From NCBI GenBank assembly GCA_023425285.1, contig JAFACY010000249.1, positions 1-18,592 on the forward strand: 18,592 bases of DNA, read 5' to 3'. The translations under genes and the position numbers were made by a program. The DNA is from Bacillota bacterium. GTDB lineage: Bacteria > Bacillota > Clostridia > Tissierellales > Sedimentibacteraceae. Positions 1 to 8,672 of the stretch are shown in pieces (the first letter of the stretch is position 1; every line of letters begins with the position of its first letter). Below the pieces are notes generated by a model that had not been told where the DNA came from, ran no database searches, and saw only the letters and a list, made by a program, of their open reading frames with translations.

Positions 1-275
1 CTACTTCGGATCATCAAGGTGATGATATTTCTGTTGAGGCCATTGCACAGAGCAACCCGGACTGGATTTTCGTATTGGATCGTGATGCTGCTGTATCATC
101 TGCAACCGATGCGGTTCCTGCTCAGGATGTTATAGACAATTCGCCTGCTTTACAAAATACAACTGCTGTTATTGACAAAAGAATAGTTTATGCACCAAAT
201 GACACTTATACAAATGAATCCATACAAACATACTTAGAGTTGTTTGAAAATATTGCAAACTCATTATCTAAGTAA
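1..275 (+). CDS. yclQ: Siderophore ABC transporter substrate-binding protein, C-terminal fragment
   Basis: The reading frame is open from base 3 to the TAA at 273-275, so only about the last 90 residues are present and the start lies outside the window. The fragment contains a QGDDISVEAIA-type segment followed by SNPDWIFVLDRD, which is characteristic of the YclQ/FatB/CeuA class of ferric-siderophore binding proteins (periplasmic-binding-protein-2 fold, lipoprotein on the outer face of the membrane in Gram-positives). The signal peptide and lipobox cannot be seen because the N-terminus is missing. It sits 15 bp upstream of two FecCD permeases and an ATPase, as expected for the receptor of the same importer. 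The ligand (catecholate or another siderophore) cannot be told from this fragment. The family assignment is firm from context and motif; the symbol is by analogy with Bacillus. Confidence 0.85.
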   Translation, partial: TSDHQGDDISVEAIAQSNPDWIFVLDRDAAVSSATDAVPAQDVIDNSPALQNTTAVIDKRIVYAPNDTYTNESIQTYLELFENIANSLSK

Positions 276-290
276 TAAAGGAGTAATGCA

Positions 291-1280
291 GTGCAAAAGA
301 ATACAATAAAAAAAACAATTGGGGCTGAAAAATTTCAGCCTCATCGTTTTAGTTTTATATCAGCAGTTATAGTTGTTATTGCCTTAGGTATTATATCGCT
401 GTTTATAGGAGTATATGACATATGGGGACAAGATGACGGGATTAATATGTTTTTCATAACCCGTATTCCGAGAACGGTTTCACTTATGCTTACCGGAGCT
501 GCCATGTCAATGGCGGGACTTGTGATGCAGCTTATAACGCAGAATCGTTTAGTTGAATCTACTACAACAGGCACAATCGAATGGGCAGGTCTGGGGCTTA
601 TGTTTGTTTATTTGGTTATTCCGGCGCCAACCTTGGTCCAGAGAATGACAGGTGCAATAATTTTTTCCTTTGCCGGAACAATGATTTTCTTTATGTTTTT
701 GAGAAGAATCAGGCTCCGTTCATCCTTAATCGTGCCGATTATAGGTATGATGCTTGGCGCAGTCATTTCCGCAATTTCCACCTTTATCGGTCTTGTATTT
801 AAAATGACTCAAAACGTCGAAACATGGTTCGTAGGTTCATTTGCGTCGGTTCAGATCGGAAGATATGAATATCTGTGGCTGATTGTCGCAGTTACTATTT
901 TTATTTTTATCTATGCCGACAGATTGACCTTAGCCGGACTTGGAGAGGATATTGCGACAAGTCTCGGATTAAATTATAACAGGATAGTTATCATCGGTAC
1001 CGCTCTTATTTCCTTTGCGGTAGGAATTGTTGCGGTTGTTATCGGAAATCTGCCTTTTTTAGGTTTAATCGTACCCAATATAGTTTCAATGTACAGAGGT
1101 GACGATCTCAGGAGCAATCTGCCATGGGTATGTCTGCTGGGAATGGGTACAGTAACAATTTGCGACATAATTTCCCGTACCATTATAATGCCCTTTGAAG
1201 TACCTGTATACCTGATACTGGGAACGGCGGGTGCGGTTGTATTCATTGTTATTTTATTAAGGCAAAGGAGGATGAGATGA
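291..1280 (+). CDS. yclN: Siderophore ABC transporter permease 1 (FecCD family, YclN/FatD type)
   Basis: A polytopic membrane protein of 329 residues, the usual length for one half of a FecCD permease pair. It has eight to ten hydrophobic segments and the hallmark RIPRTVSLMLTGAAMSMAG segment near residues 60-80, where the family has R-P-R followed by a G-A-x-L-A/S-x-x-G helix. A GNLPFLGLIVPNIV segment near residue 250 is the cytoplasmic coupling region that docks on the ATPase. I chose the GTG at 291 as the start because AAAGGAG at 277-283 lies 7 nt in front of it; the nearby ATG at 287 is in another frame. The gene begins 15 bp after the binding-protein gene and its TGA overlaps the next ATG (ATGA). 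With the next permease it would form the membrane channel for a ferric-siderophore complex. Confidence 0.93.
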   Translation: MQKNTIKKTIGAEKFQPHRFSFISAVIVVIALGIISLFIGVYDIWGQDDGINMFFITRIPRTVSLMLTGAAMSMAGLVMQLITQNRLVESTTTGTIEWAGLGLMFVYLVIPAPTLVQRMTGAIIFSFAGTMIFFMFLRRIRLRSSLIVPIIGMMLGAVISAISTFIGLVFKMTQNVETWFVGSFASVQIGRYEYLWLIVAVTIFIFIYADRLTLAGLGEDIATSLGLNYNRIVIIGTALISFAVGIVAVVIGNLPFLGLIVPNIVSMYRGDDLRSNLPWVCLLGMGTVTICDIISRTIIMPFEVPVYLILGTAGAVVFIVILLRQRRMR

Positions 1281-2293
1281 ACGAAAATATAAACAGATCA
1301 GCAAAGGCCTTTCGTTCCGTGAAGGATGAAAAGCGTTATTGGACCTTGCTTATAACATTGATTGTCTTGGGCATTGTTTTTTCCTACGGACTTCTGGTCT
1401 ATAACAATCCCGTTCCCATAGGTTCTCCTTCGTTTATACCGGTTGTCAGAAGAAGGATGACAGCTCTTACTGCAATGATTATTTCGGCAATTTGTCAGAG
1501 CTTGTCAACTGTTGCTTTCCAGTCAACTACGAATAACAGGGTCATAACTCCTTCACTTTTAGGCTTTGAGGCACTTTATTCAACGATTCATACCAGCACA
1601 ATGTTTTTCTTCGGTGCAAGCACATTTATAAGTTTCAGCGGTATAGGGTCATTCTTATTTCAGGTTGCCGCCATGGTTTTGTTGTGCGTTATACTATACG
1701 GATGGCTTCTTTTGGGAAAATACGGAGATTTGCAGTTAATGCTTTTAGTCGGAATTATCATCGGAACAGGATTGCGATCTCTTTCATCCTTTATGAGAAG
1801 GCTTCTTGCACCGTCCGAGTTTGACGTCTTGCAGGCAAGATTGTTCGGTTCTGTAAATAATGCGGATGCATCATATTTTCCTGTTGCAGTTCCGATTGTG
1901 ATAATTGCGGCATTACTGCTTCTTATGTTTTCCAGGAAGCTGAACGTACTGTCACTTGGAAAAGACGTCTGTACCTCTTTTGGAGTCAATCATCAATTCA
2001 GCGTAATTTATACCCTTGTATTAGTTTCTGTATTGATGTCAATTTCAACGGCTCTGGTGGGACCGCTTACCTTCTATGGATTTCTGGTCGCCACATTGAG
2101 CTATCAGGCTGCGCCTACCTATGATCACAGATATGTTTTTCCCATGGCTCTTGCCATTGGGTTTTTGATAATAACCGGTGGATACTTTTTAATGTACCAT
2201 GTATTCAATGGGCAGGGTGTAGTTTCGATTATTATTGAGGTATTTGGCGGAATAACATTTTTAGCTGTAATTTTAAGGAAGGGAACTTTATGA
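1277..2293 (+). CDS. yclO: Siderophore ABC transporter permease 2 (FecCD family, YclO/FatC type)
   Basis: A 338-residue polytopic membrane protein, the second half of the FecCD pair. Residues 1-20 are charged and cytoplasmic, followed by repeated 20-residue hydrophobic segments. The VRRRMTALTAMIISAICQSLS region (residues 55-76) matches the permease helix that in partner proteins reads RxPR...GAxLAxxG, and VGPLTFYGFLVATLSYQ (around residues 260-277) is the ATPase-docking loop. The ATG at 1277 overlaps the upstream stop by 4 bp and is preceded by AAAGGAGG at 1264-1271. Its own stop overlaps the ATPase start in the same manner, so translation of the three genes is probably coupled. Two dissimilar permeases rather than a homodimer is the known layout of the FatDC/YclNO group. 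Confidence 0.93.
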   Translation: MNENINRSAKAFRSVKDEKRYWTLLITLIVLGIVFSYGLLVYNNPVPIGSPSFIPVVRRRMTALTAMIISAICQSLSTVAFQSTTNNRVITPSLLGFEALYSTIHTSTMFFFGASTFISFSGIGSFLFQVAAMVLLCVILYGWLLLGKYGDLQLMLLVGIIIGTGLRSLSSFMRRLLAPSEFDVLQARLFGSVNNADASYFPVAVPIVIIAALLLLMFSRKLNVLSLGKDVCTSFGVNHQFSVIYTLVLVSVLMSISTALVGPLTFYGFLVATLSYQAAPTYDHRYVFPMALAIGFLIITGGYFLMYHVFNGQGVVSIIIEVFGGITFLAVILRKGTL

Positions 2294-3042
2294 TAGATAT
2301 TAATAATGTTAAAAAGGTATATTGCGATGAGGTGGAAATAGGACCTTTAAATATAAAAATTCCGAAAGCCGGACTCACCTCTCTTATAGGTCCGAACGGT
2401 GCAGGAAAATCAACCACGCTTTTGATGATAGGAAGACTGCTGGATATGGACGAAGGACATATTAAGGTGGCAGATATGGATATTTCTAAAACTAAATCAG
2501 AGGATGTGGCAAAAATTCTGACTATATTGCGGCAGGAAAATCATTTTATAACCAGGCTTACTGTAAGACAACTGGTCGGATTCGGACGTTTCCCTTATTC
2601 AAAGGGAAGACTGACTAAAGGGGATGAAGCAATTATTTCCAAATATATAGATTTCTTAGGGCTCACGGATTTAGAAAACAGATATTTGGATGAGCTGTCA
2701 GGAGGACAAAGACAAAGGGCATATGTGGCAATGGTTTTGTGCCAGGAGACAGAATATGTACTTTTGGATGAACCTCTGAACAATCTTGATGTTGCACGTT
2801 CTGTCCAGATGATGGAGCATCTGAGACATGCTGCCAATGAATTTGGCAGGACAATCCTGACGGTTATGCATGATATAAATTTTGCCGCTAAGTATTCCGA
2901 CAGAATCTGTGCCATGAAGGATGGAAAAATAGCCGCTTTCGGAACAGTGGAAGAGGTTATGAACCCTGAAGCTCTGACGGATATTTTTGAAACAAAAATA
3001 GAAATTATCGATGGACCTCATGGACCTGTGGCTATTTATTAA
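2290..3042 (+). CDS. yclP: Siderophore ABC transporter ATPase (YclP/FatE type)
   Basis: A cytoplasmic ABC ATPase of 250 residues, the normal size for iron-chelate importers. Visible motifs in order: Walker A GPNGAGKST at residues 34-42, Q-loop glutamine at 82, signature LSGGQ at 136-140, Walker B YVLLDEP at 156-162 with catalytic Glu161, and the switch histidine at 194 in TVMHDI. All catalytic residues are intact. ATP hydrolysis by a dimer of this protein would power import through the two upstream FecCD permeases. The ATG overlaps the upstream stop by 4 bp and AAGGAAGGG lies just ahead. It is the last gene of the operon and is followed immediately by a strong hairpin terminator. No Fur box could be looked for because the operon promoter is outside the window. 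Confidence 0.95.
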   Translation: MIDINNVKKVYCDEVEIGPLNIKIPKAGLTSLIGPNGAGKSTTLLMIGRLLDMDEGHIKVADMDISKTKSEDVAKILTILRQENHFITRLTVRQLVGFGRFPYSKGRLTKGDEAIISKYIDFLGLTDLENRYLDELSGGQRQRAYVAMVLCQETEYVLLDEPLNNLDVARSVQMMEHLRHAANEFGRTILTVMHDINFAAKYSDRICAMKDGKIAAFGTVEEVMNPEALTDIFETKIEIIDGPHGPVAIY

Positions 3043-3078
3043 AAAATAGAGTTTAGAATAATTTCTAAACTCTATTTT
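3043..3078. terminator. Bidirectional terminator between yclP and ponA
   Basis: A perfect 16-bp inverted repeat (arms 3043-3058 and 3063-3078) with a 4-nt loop TAAT. The outer base pairs are A-T runs, so whichever strand is transcribed the hairpin ends in a U-tract. It starts directly after the yclP stop and ends 3 bp from the stop of the convergent penicillin-binding-protein gene, so it can end both transcripts. Confidence 0.9.
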
Positions 3079-3080
3079 AA

Positions 3081-6000
3081 TTAATTTTCTATTGAATCTA
3101 AAATGTCATCCAAAGTGGAACCATTACCATTATTACCGTTATTATTATTTCCACCGTTGTCATTGTTTCCGTTATCACCATTTTCGCCGTTGCTTCCTTC
3201 TCCGGATTCAATCAGTCCGTCTATGATATCTCCTAAATTTCCGTTTTCACTTCCGGAATTCTGTTCATCCATCCATTGGTCAAAATGCCACTTGGTGTGG
3301 TAGGTACACATCTTTGTAGGGATCTGATATTTGTAATCCTCGGTTAAATAACCCGAAAATCCTAACTTATCAACAGTTACTCCCATTACCTGAACAATCT
3401 GACCGCTTTCGTCAAACTCAACCTGACCGACGTAAATATCCTTAAGTTCGTCTAAAGTAAATATTATTCTGTCCTCCAATACCTGCTGATAAAGCTTTTT
3501 GGCTTCTAAATTAGAGGATTTGGCTTCCGGGTCGAAAAGAGGATCTCTCTTGATAAATACTCTTTCCTCAATAAGATTTCCCGGACAGTAAGGTGATTTA
3601 AGCAAGTTAGAGCTGGTGCATATTTCAGCTTTCACATGTACATCGCATACCTCTGTAGGCTGTGTACCCGGAACAAAATATTCTGTTATTATCTGACTTC
3701 CTCGTTGGTCGTGTGCACATAACTCTCCCGGTAATTTGCCTGACTGGCTGCATACCTGTACGCGTACTAAATTCGGATTTATATCAAACTTTGCGGCAGG
3801 CAGTCCCTGATGTATGGGAGTCATAATTCCCGCCCACAGACTTGCCGTTATACCGCTGTCGCTTAATCTTGACAGCTTCATCTGTACGTTATCATTTCCA
3901 ACCCATACTCCGCCTACATAATATGGAGTGAAGCCCATAAACCAGAAATCTCCGTTTGCCTGAGTAGTACCTGTCTTGCCGGCTACTTCGATGCCCATTT
4001 CTGCAGGAAGCTTAGCTTTGTAGGATAATCCCGGATTAACGGTGCTTCTTAAAATATCCTTCATCAGTGAAGCAACCTCGGGAGTAACTACAACATGAGT
4101 TTCGGGTATTTTTTCTAAAATAGTTTCACCCTTACTGTTAACAACCTTTGTATATGCATGAGGCTCAATATATACACCATCATTGGCAATCGCACCGTAA
4201 GCGGCGGTCATTCCCAGAGGAGTAAAGCCTCTTGTTAATCCGCCCAATGCGAGAGAAGCTAAGTTCACATCATTATTGGTTGTATTTTCTGCCGGTGAAA
4301 CAAATGTATCCTTTTCAGGATTGTTAGGATTAATCAATCCGAGCTTGGTCAATGAATTCATTGCAGCATCGGTACCGATTGTTTCAAGCATGGTAACAGC
4401 ATTTGTATTGATAGACTGTTCTACGGATTTACGCAGGGTAGTTATACCATTGTACTTGATTTCTCTGTGTTCATACCAGTTTTTAGGCCATCTGTCGCCC
4501 TTGTCATTGTACCTCGGAAGGTCATCTAAAATATGAGCAGCAGAATATCCCATATCAAGTGCAGGAAGGTATACTGACAATGGCTTTATTGTAGAACCTG
4601 GTTGTCTCGCTGCATCCACCGCACGGTTGAAGGTCTTGCTTCCTTCGATTTCTCTTCCGCCGACCAGAGCTTTTATTTTACCTGTCTTGTAATCAAGGAT
4701 AACAGTTGCCGATTGCGGCTGGACTATACCCTTCTCCTGGAAGAAGAAATACCCTTCTGCTATTCTCAGAACATTATCACTTCCAACCTTAAACATTTCA
4801 GCGCTCTCGGAGTTTTTATCCAGATAGCTTTTAGGTATTTTGAAGCTTCCTTTTGATCCTTTTTTTTCAATGACCTCAAAATTGTTTCCTATGTTGAGAG
4901 CTCCGATACTGTGTGATACAAAGTTCAATTTATCATTTATCGTATAAGCATCCACAATATCAATTACGGAAGCGTATATGTCAAACTTGTTGGAAGTAAT
5001 TATCAAATTACCTTCACTGTCGTAGCTGTATTCATCAGGATTCAGATAAATGGCATTATTTGAATCCATTATGTTGTCCTTTGCGTAATAAATGAGATTG
5101 CCGGTTTCATTTAATATATTCAGGTCGGTGTCAAGCATGCCTGTTCCCTGACCCTGAGACCATCTGAAATATTTCCAGTCCTGGACTATGGGTGTATCTC
5201 CGGTCGGTTCCTTGCCAAGCAACAGCAGTGCAAAGTTATCATAGGAATCTTCGAGAGATTTCTGCATGTTTATATCGAGAGTAGTTGTGATTGTGAGACC
5301 GCCCTTGTAAAGAACATTTTCTGCTTCTTCATATGTCTTGCCCTGAGCTTCCATTATGTCTTCAACTACCTGTTCCTTCACATAATCCATGGGTGACGAG
5401 GATATACCTTCTATTTTTGTCTGACCGGGAGTCAGTGCTACACGCATATCCACGGTCTTTGCTTCATCGTATTCTGCCTGGGATATAAATTCAAGCTCCA
5501 GCATTTTGTTAAGTACTGCCAACTGGCGGTTTTTAGCGTTTTCGTTGTACACGCACGCATATTGAACAGAGCCTATATATACATAACCTACGATGTCCTC
5601 TTCCGATATGCCATCTAAATTGTCCATGTTATACCTGTTAAACAGAGAATAACTCGGACCCTTTGCAGCTCCTGCAAGCATTGCACTTTCCGCAAGTGTA
5701 AGTTCGCTTACATCCTTTGAAAAATATGTGTAAGCGGCAGTCTGAACACCCCATGCACTTTGATTCAAAGGTATTGTATTTAAATACCCCTCAAGTATCT
5801 GATCCTTTGAGAGCTTTCTTTCTAATTGTGTTGCAAGGTACATTTCCTGTATTTTACGTTCCCATAATTTATCGCCGCTTAAGTATAAATTTTTGATAAG
5901 CTGCTGTGTTATGGTACTTGCACCCTGACTCGTCAGGTCTCCGACCTTGACATTATGTATGAGTGAACCGAATATACGCTTTATGTCTATACCGAAATGT

Positions 6001-6395
6001 GTTCTGAAACGTTCATCCTCAATTGCAATAAATGCGTTCTGCAGATTTTTCGGTATACTGCTCAGCTTTATGATTTCTCTGTTTTCATTGGGGTCGTGAA
6101 TCTGTTCTATTATGTTACCGGCTTCATCAACTATCACAGAGCTTTCCGATAAAGTATTGTATATATCGCCTGTGTTTATTTCGGGGGAACTTTTAACTAT
6201 TCCTAAAACCATACCGGCAATTGAACCGCCGACTATTATTAACGCAACAAAAATAATCAGTAATAAAACTCTGAAAACTCGGATTTTTTTCTTTCTTTTC
6301 TTCTTGCCTTTCTCTTTATTACCATCTTTATTTTCAACTGTTTCGTTATTGTTATTTTTTTTAATTATATCATCTTGCTTATTTTCTTTTGACAT
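3081..6395 (-). CDS. ponA: Class A penicillin-binding protein (PBP1A type), bifunctional transglycosylase/transpeptidase
   Basis: A membrane-anchored peptidoglycan synthase of 1104 residues, long for the class (usually 700-900). Order of parts: Lys-rich cytoplasmic N-terminus (KKKRKKK at 31-37), one membrane helix at about 42-67, GT51 glycosyltransferase domain at about 90-270 with catalytic Glu126 in EDERFRTHFG and the STITQQLIKNLYLS segment, an inter-domain region of about 200 residues, and a transpeptidase domain with STIK (active Ser601), SIN (661-663) and KTG (807-809). It polymerises lipid II glycan strands and cross-links their stem peptides outside the cell. After the transpeptidase comes a Cys-containing region, then a tail of roughly the last 60 residues made almost only of Asn, Gly, Glu, Asp and Ser, ending TLDDILDSIEN. 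The ATG is preceded by GGAGG at a spacing of 5 nt. It is transcribed alone. The tail is probably disordered; its role is unknown. Confidence 0.95.
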   Translation of the reverse strand: MSKENKQDDIIKKNNNNETVENKDGNKEKGKKKRKKKIRVFRVLLLIIFVALIIVGGSIAGMVLGIVKSSPEINTGDIYNTLSESSVIVDEAGNIIEQIHDPNENREIIKLSSIPKNLQNAFIAIEDERFRTHFGIDIKRIFGSLIHNVKVGDLTSQGASTITQQLIKNLYLSGDKLWERKIQEMYLATQLERKLSKDQILEGYLNTIPLNQSAWGVQTAAYTYFSKDVSELTLAESAMLAGAAKGPSYSLFNRYNMDNLDGISEEDIVGYVYIGSVQYACVYNENAKNRQLAVLNKMLELEFISQAEYDEAKTVDMRVALTPGQTKIEGISSSPMDYVKEQVVEDIMEAQGKTYEEAENVLYKGGLTITTTLDINMQKSLEDSYDNFALLLLGKEPTGDTPIVQDWKYFRWSQGQGTGMLDTDLNILNETGNLIYYAKDNIMDSNNAIYLNPDEYSYDSEGNLIITSNKFDIYASVIDIVDAYTINDKLNFVSHSIGALNIGNNFEVIEKKGSKGSFKIPKSYLDKNSESAEMFKVGSDNVLRIAEGYFFFQEKGIVQPQSATVILDYKTGKIKALVGGREIEGSKTFNRAVDAARQPGSTIKPLSVYLPALDMGYSAAHILDDLPRYNDKGDRWPKNWYEHREIKYNGITTLRKSVEQSINTNAVTMLETIGTDAAMNSLTKLGLINPNNPEKDTFVSPAENTTNNDVNLASLALGGLTRGFTPLGMTAAYGAIANDGVYIEPHAYTKVVNSKGETILEKIPETHVVVTPEVASLMKDILRSTVNPGLSYKAKLPAEMGIEVAGKTGTTQANGDFWFMGFTPYYVGGVWVGNDNVQMKLSRLSDSGITASLWAGIMTPIHQGLPAAKFDINPNLVRVQVCSQSGKLPGELCAHDQRGSQIITEYFVPGTQPTEVCDVHVKAEICTSSNLLKSPYCPGNLIEERVFIKRDPLFDPEAKSSNLEAKKLYQQVLEDRIIFTLDELKDIYVGQVEFDESGQIVQVMGVTVDKLGFSGYLTEDYKYQIPTKMCTYHTKWHFDQWMDEQNSGSENGNLGDIIDGLIESGEGSNGENGDNGNNDNGGNNNNGNNGNGSTLDDILDSIEN

Positions 6396-6470
6396 ATTAA
6401 CCTCCGCTAAAAATGAACTTTAGTTGAATCAGTACAATCTAATATTGTCAAAGATTTTAAGTTCTAAGAC

Positions 6471-6499
6471 ATTATATAATAGAAATAGCGTTAAATCAA
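6471..6499 (-). promoter_or_regulatory. Sigma-A promoter of ponA
   Basis: Read on the minus strand: -35 TTGATT (6499-6494), a 17-bp spacer, -10 TATAAT (6476-6471). Transcription would start near 6464 and give a leader of about 68 nt before the ATG at 6395. The -10 is a perfect match and the spacing is optimal. Confidence 0.7.
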
Positions 6500-6625
6500 T
6501 AGTTTTAATAAATCCACCCTCTTAGTTATGTACAAATTAAGGAATTATAAACAAATAATTAAAATAATTTTAAGAGTTATAAAAATAACAATGTAATCAA
6601 AATATAGATTGCTGAAAAATAATTA
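6500..6625. other. AT-rich divergent intergenic stretch without recognisable feature
   Basis: This lies between the divergent ponA and hflX promoters. It is strongly AT-rich, and I see no ORF with a ribosome binding site, no clear hairpin and no repeat in it. Confidence 0.5.
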
Positions 6626-6656
6626 TTGTGTATTTTCTGTTGAAATGTGGTAAGAT
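6626..6656 (+). promoter_or_regulatory. Probable promoter of hflX-yigZ (extended -10)
   Basis: TAAGAT at 6651-6656 is preceded by TG at 6648-6649, giving an extended -10 (TGgTAAGAT). A weak -35 TTGTGT lies at 6626-6631, at a long 19-bp spacing. The predicted start near 6663 lies downstream of the first in-frame ATG (6657) and upstream of the ATG at 6696, which supports the latter as the real hflX start. Confidence 0.5.
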
Positions 6657-6695
6657 ATGTACGACCCAAATCAAAAAGAGGATTATGGAGGATAC

Positions 6696-7970
6696 ATGGA
6701 AAAAGAAAGATGCCTGTTAATAGCGGTAGAATTATCAAACGGAAAAGAAACAAACGACATGGAGGAGCTGAAGCTGCTTGTTGAGGCTGCGGAGGGTGTT
6801 GTTATTTCAAGTATTGTCCAGAACAAGCATTCAATAGATAACAGATACTATGTAGGACAGGGAAAAATTGAAGAAATTGCAAATTACGTCAAGGAGCTTG
6901 AAATAGATACCGTAGTTTTTAATGATGAACTTAGCGGCTCGCAAATAAGAAATATTGAGGAAATAGTCGATGCAAAGGTTATAGACAGGACTAACCTTAT
7001 ACTTGATATATTTGCCAAACGAGCACTTACAAAAGAAGGACAGCTTCAGGTTGAACTGGCTCAGCTTAAATACAGTCTACCGAGGCTGATCGGTTTAAAC
7101 AAGAATTTGTCGAGATTAGGCGGAGGTATAGGTACAAGAGGACCAGGAGAGCAGAAATTAGAGCTTGACAGAAGAAGGATAAAGGAAAAGATATCAGATA
7201 TTCAAAACAATCTTGAAGAATTAGGCAAGGTAAGAGAAACAAAAAGAAAAAAACGAATGAAGGATCAGATTCCCATTATTTCAATAGTGGGCTATACTAA
7301 TGCGGGAAAATCAACTCTGTTAAATACGTTGGTAGAAAGTGAATATAGTGAAGAGGATGCTGAAAATAAAAAGGTGTTTTCTCATGACATGCTGTTTGCG
7401 ACTCTGGATACAGAGCTCAGAAGAGTCAGGTTACCCGGAGGAAGAAGAGCCGTATTTTCTGATACGGTAGGCTTCATTAAAAAGCTCCCCACACAAATAG
7501 TGGAAGCTTTTAAGGGAACACTCGAAGAAATCAAGTATGCCGATCTGATAATCCATTTGATTGATATCAATGATGAAAATTTAGCCCTGCATAAAGAAAC
7601 AACGACAAAATTGGTGGAAAAGATAATAGATAAGGATATACCCGTACTGACTGTTTACAACAAAATCGATAATATTGTGAACGACAAAATTACAACGGTA
7701 TCAAGCAACGACATAATATACATATCAGCAAGAAACAAGCTGAATATTGACGTTTTATTGAATACTGTTGATTACAAAATCAATGGTGAAAAAAATAAAT
7801 ACTCTCTTAAAATACCAAACAGTGAATTGAAGAACTATTATTGGCTCTACGAAAACAGATTCACCGACAATGTAGAATTTGACGGAGAGGGAGTAAGCTT
7901 TGACGCAATACTGTATGAAAATGAAAAGCAGCAATATGAGAAATACATAACAGGTGATATAAATGGGTAA
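6696..7970 (+). CDS. hflX: Ribosome-associated GTPase HflX
   Basis: HflX binds ribosomes and, in species where it has been studied, splits stalled or stress-inactivated 70S particles and acts as an ATP/GTPase. The protein is 424 residues from the chosen start. It has the N-terminal HflX domain (about 1-180) with the diagnostic TKEGQLQVELAQLKYSLPRL and GGIGTRGPGEQKLELDRRR segments, then a TRAFAC-class G domain: G1 GYTNAGKST at 199-207, G3 DTVGF from 256, G4 NKID at 322-325. A short C-terminal domain follows. I prefer ATG 6696 over the in-frame ATG 6657: GGAGG at 6687-6691 lies just ahead, the family N-terminus fits MEKERCLLIAVEL, and the likely promoter would place the mRNA start after 6657. 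The stop overlaps yigZ by 8 bp, so the two are co-transcribed. Confidence 0.95.
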   Translation: MEKERCLLIAVELSNGKETNDMEELKLLVEAAEGVVISSIVQNKHSIDNRYYVGQGKIEEIANYVKELEIDTVVFNDELSGSQIRNIEEIVDAKVIDRTNLILDIFAKRALTKEGQLQVELAQLKYSLPRLIGLNKNLSRLGGGIGTRGPGEQKLELDRRRIKEKISDIQNNLEELGKVRETKRKKRMKDQIPIISIVGYTNAGKSTLLNTLVESEYSEEDAENKKVFSHDMLFATLDTELRRVRLPGGRRAVFSDTVGFIKKLPTQIVEAFKGTLEEIKYADLIIHLIDINDENLALHKETTTKLVEKIIDKDIPVLTVYNKIDNIVNDKITTVSSNDIIYISARNKLNIDVLLNTVDYKINGEKNKYSLKIPNSELKNYYWLYENRFTDNVEFDGEGVSFDAILYENEKQQYEKYITGDING

Positions 7971-8607
7971 TTATAAATCTGTCCATAAGATAGGAAGAGA
8001 TGAAATAATTATTAATAAATCCAGATTCATAGGAACCGCCGCCCCTGTTGAAAGTGAAGAAGAGGCTGTCAGCTTCATCGAATCTGTCAGAAAAGAATTT
8101 AAGGATGCAGGACATCACTGCTATGCCTATGTCATAGGAGAAAACAAAAACATCCAGAGATATTCGGACGACAGAGAGCCATCCGGTACAGCAGGTATGC
8201 CTATACTCAACGTTATAAATCAGGAAAATCTGGTTAATACGGCAGTGGTTGTAACGAGGTATTTCGGCGGAATCATGCTCGGTGCAGGCGGGTTGGTGCG
8301 TGCATACACAAAGGGAGCTAAAATAGGTCTTGAAAACGGAATTATAGTAGAAAGAAATTTGTACTACGATATGTACTTTAATTTAGATTATACTCTTATC
8401 GGAAAAATGGACAACGATCTGCAAAAGAACAATGTAATAATAAAGGATAAGGAATATCTGGAAACTGTCAAATACGGACTGTTAGTAAAGGACGACGAAA
8501 TTGAAAATATCAGAATGCTGTTAAATGAAGCAACCAACGGTAAAATTGATATAAATATAGGAGAACCGGCGTATTATTCTGTTGCAGACGGAAAAATTAT
8601 GTTATAA
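7963..8607 (+). CDS. yigZ: YigZ/YvyE (IMPACT/UPF0029) family protein
   Basis: A 214-residue cytoplasmic protein of the IMPACT family. The N-terminal UPF0029 domain (about 15-125) carries SRFIGTAAPV, the AGHHCYAYVIG segment, SDDxEPSGTAG at 68-78 and TRYFGGIMLGAGGLVRAY, all characteristic. The C-terminal part (about 135-214) is the DUF1949 ferredoxin-like domain seen in bacterial members. The eukaryotic relative IMPACT modulates translation through GCN1; the bacterial function is not firmly established. The ATG lies inside the last codons of hflX (8-bp overlap) with AGGTGAT ahead, so it is the second gene of an hflX-yigZ operon. One oddity: the position that is usually glycine in SDDGEPSGTAG is Arg71 here. 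No terminator follows; the yebC promoter begins within 6 bp of the stop. Confidence 0.93.
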   Translation: MGNYKSVHKIGRDEIIINKSRFIGTAAPVESEEEAVSFIESVRKEFKDAGHHCYAYVIGENKNIQRYSDDREPSGTAGMPILNVINQENLVNTAVVVTRYFGGIMLGAGGLVRAYTKGAKIGLENGIIVERNLYYDMYFNLDYTLIGKMDNDLQKNNVIIKDKEYLETVKYGLLVKDDEIENIRMLLNEATNGKIDINIGEPAYYSVADGKIML

Positions 8608-8612
8608 AATAT

Positions 8613-8641
8613 TTGAAATAAATAAAATTGTGTGATAGAAT
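8613..8641 (+). promoter_or_regulatory. Promoter of yebC
   Basis: TTGAAA (8613-8618), a 17-bp spacer and TAGAAT (8636-8641), with TG one base ahead of the -10 (extended -10). Predicted start near 8648, giving a leader of about 40 nt. It makes yebC transcribable independently of hflX-yigZ. Confidence 0.65.
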
Positions 8642-8645
8642 ATCT

Positions 8646-8672
8646 CGTTAAAATTGATACAATTTGATAACG
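8646..8672 (+). repeat. Inverted repeat in the yebC leader
   Basis: CGTTAAAATTG (8646-8656) and CAATTT-GA-TAACG (8660-8672) can pair over 11 bp with a 2-nt bulge and a 3-nt loop. It ends 1 nt before the AAGGAGG (8674-8680) of yebC. It could be a 5'-end stabilising hairpin in the mRNA or a DNA operator at +1. Function unknown. Confidence 0.45.

Noticed and set aside
4276..4856. Open frames on the plus strand opposite ponA
   Set aside because: They are shadow frames of the penicillin-binding-protein gene with no start signals.
6657..6695. Upstream in-frame ATG as the start of hflX
   Set aside because: It has no Shine-Dalgarno, it directly follows the likely -10 TAAGAT, and a good GGAGG precedes the ATG at 6696, which matches the family N-terminus.
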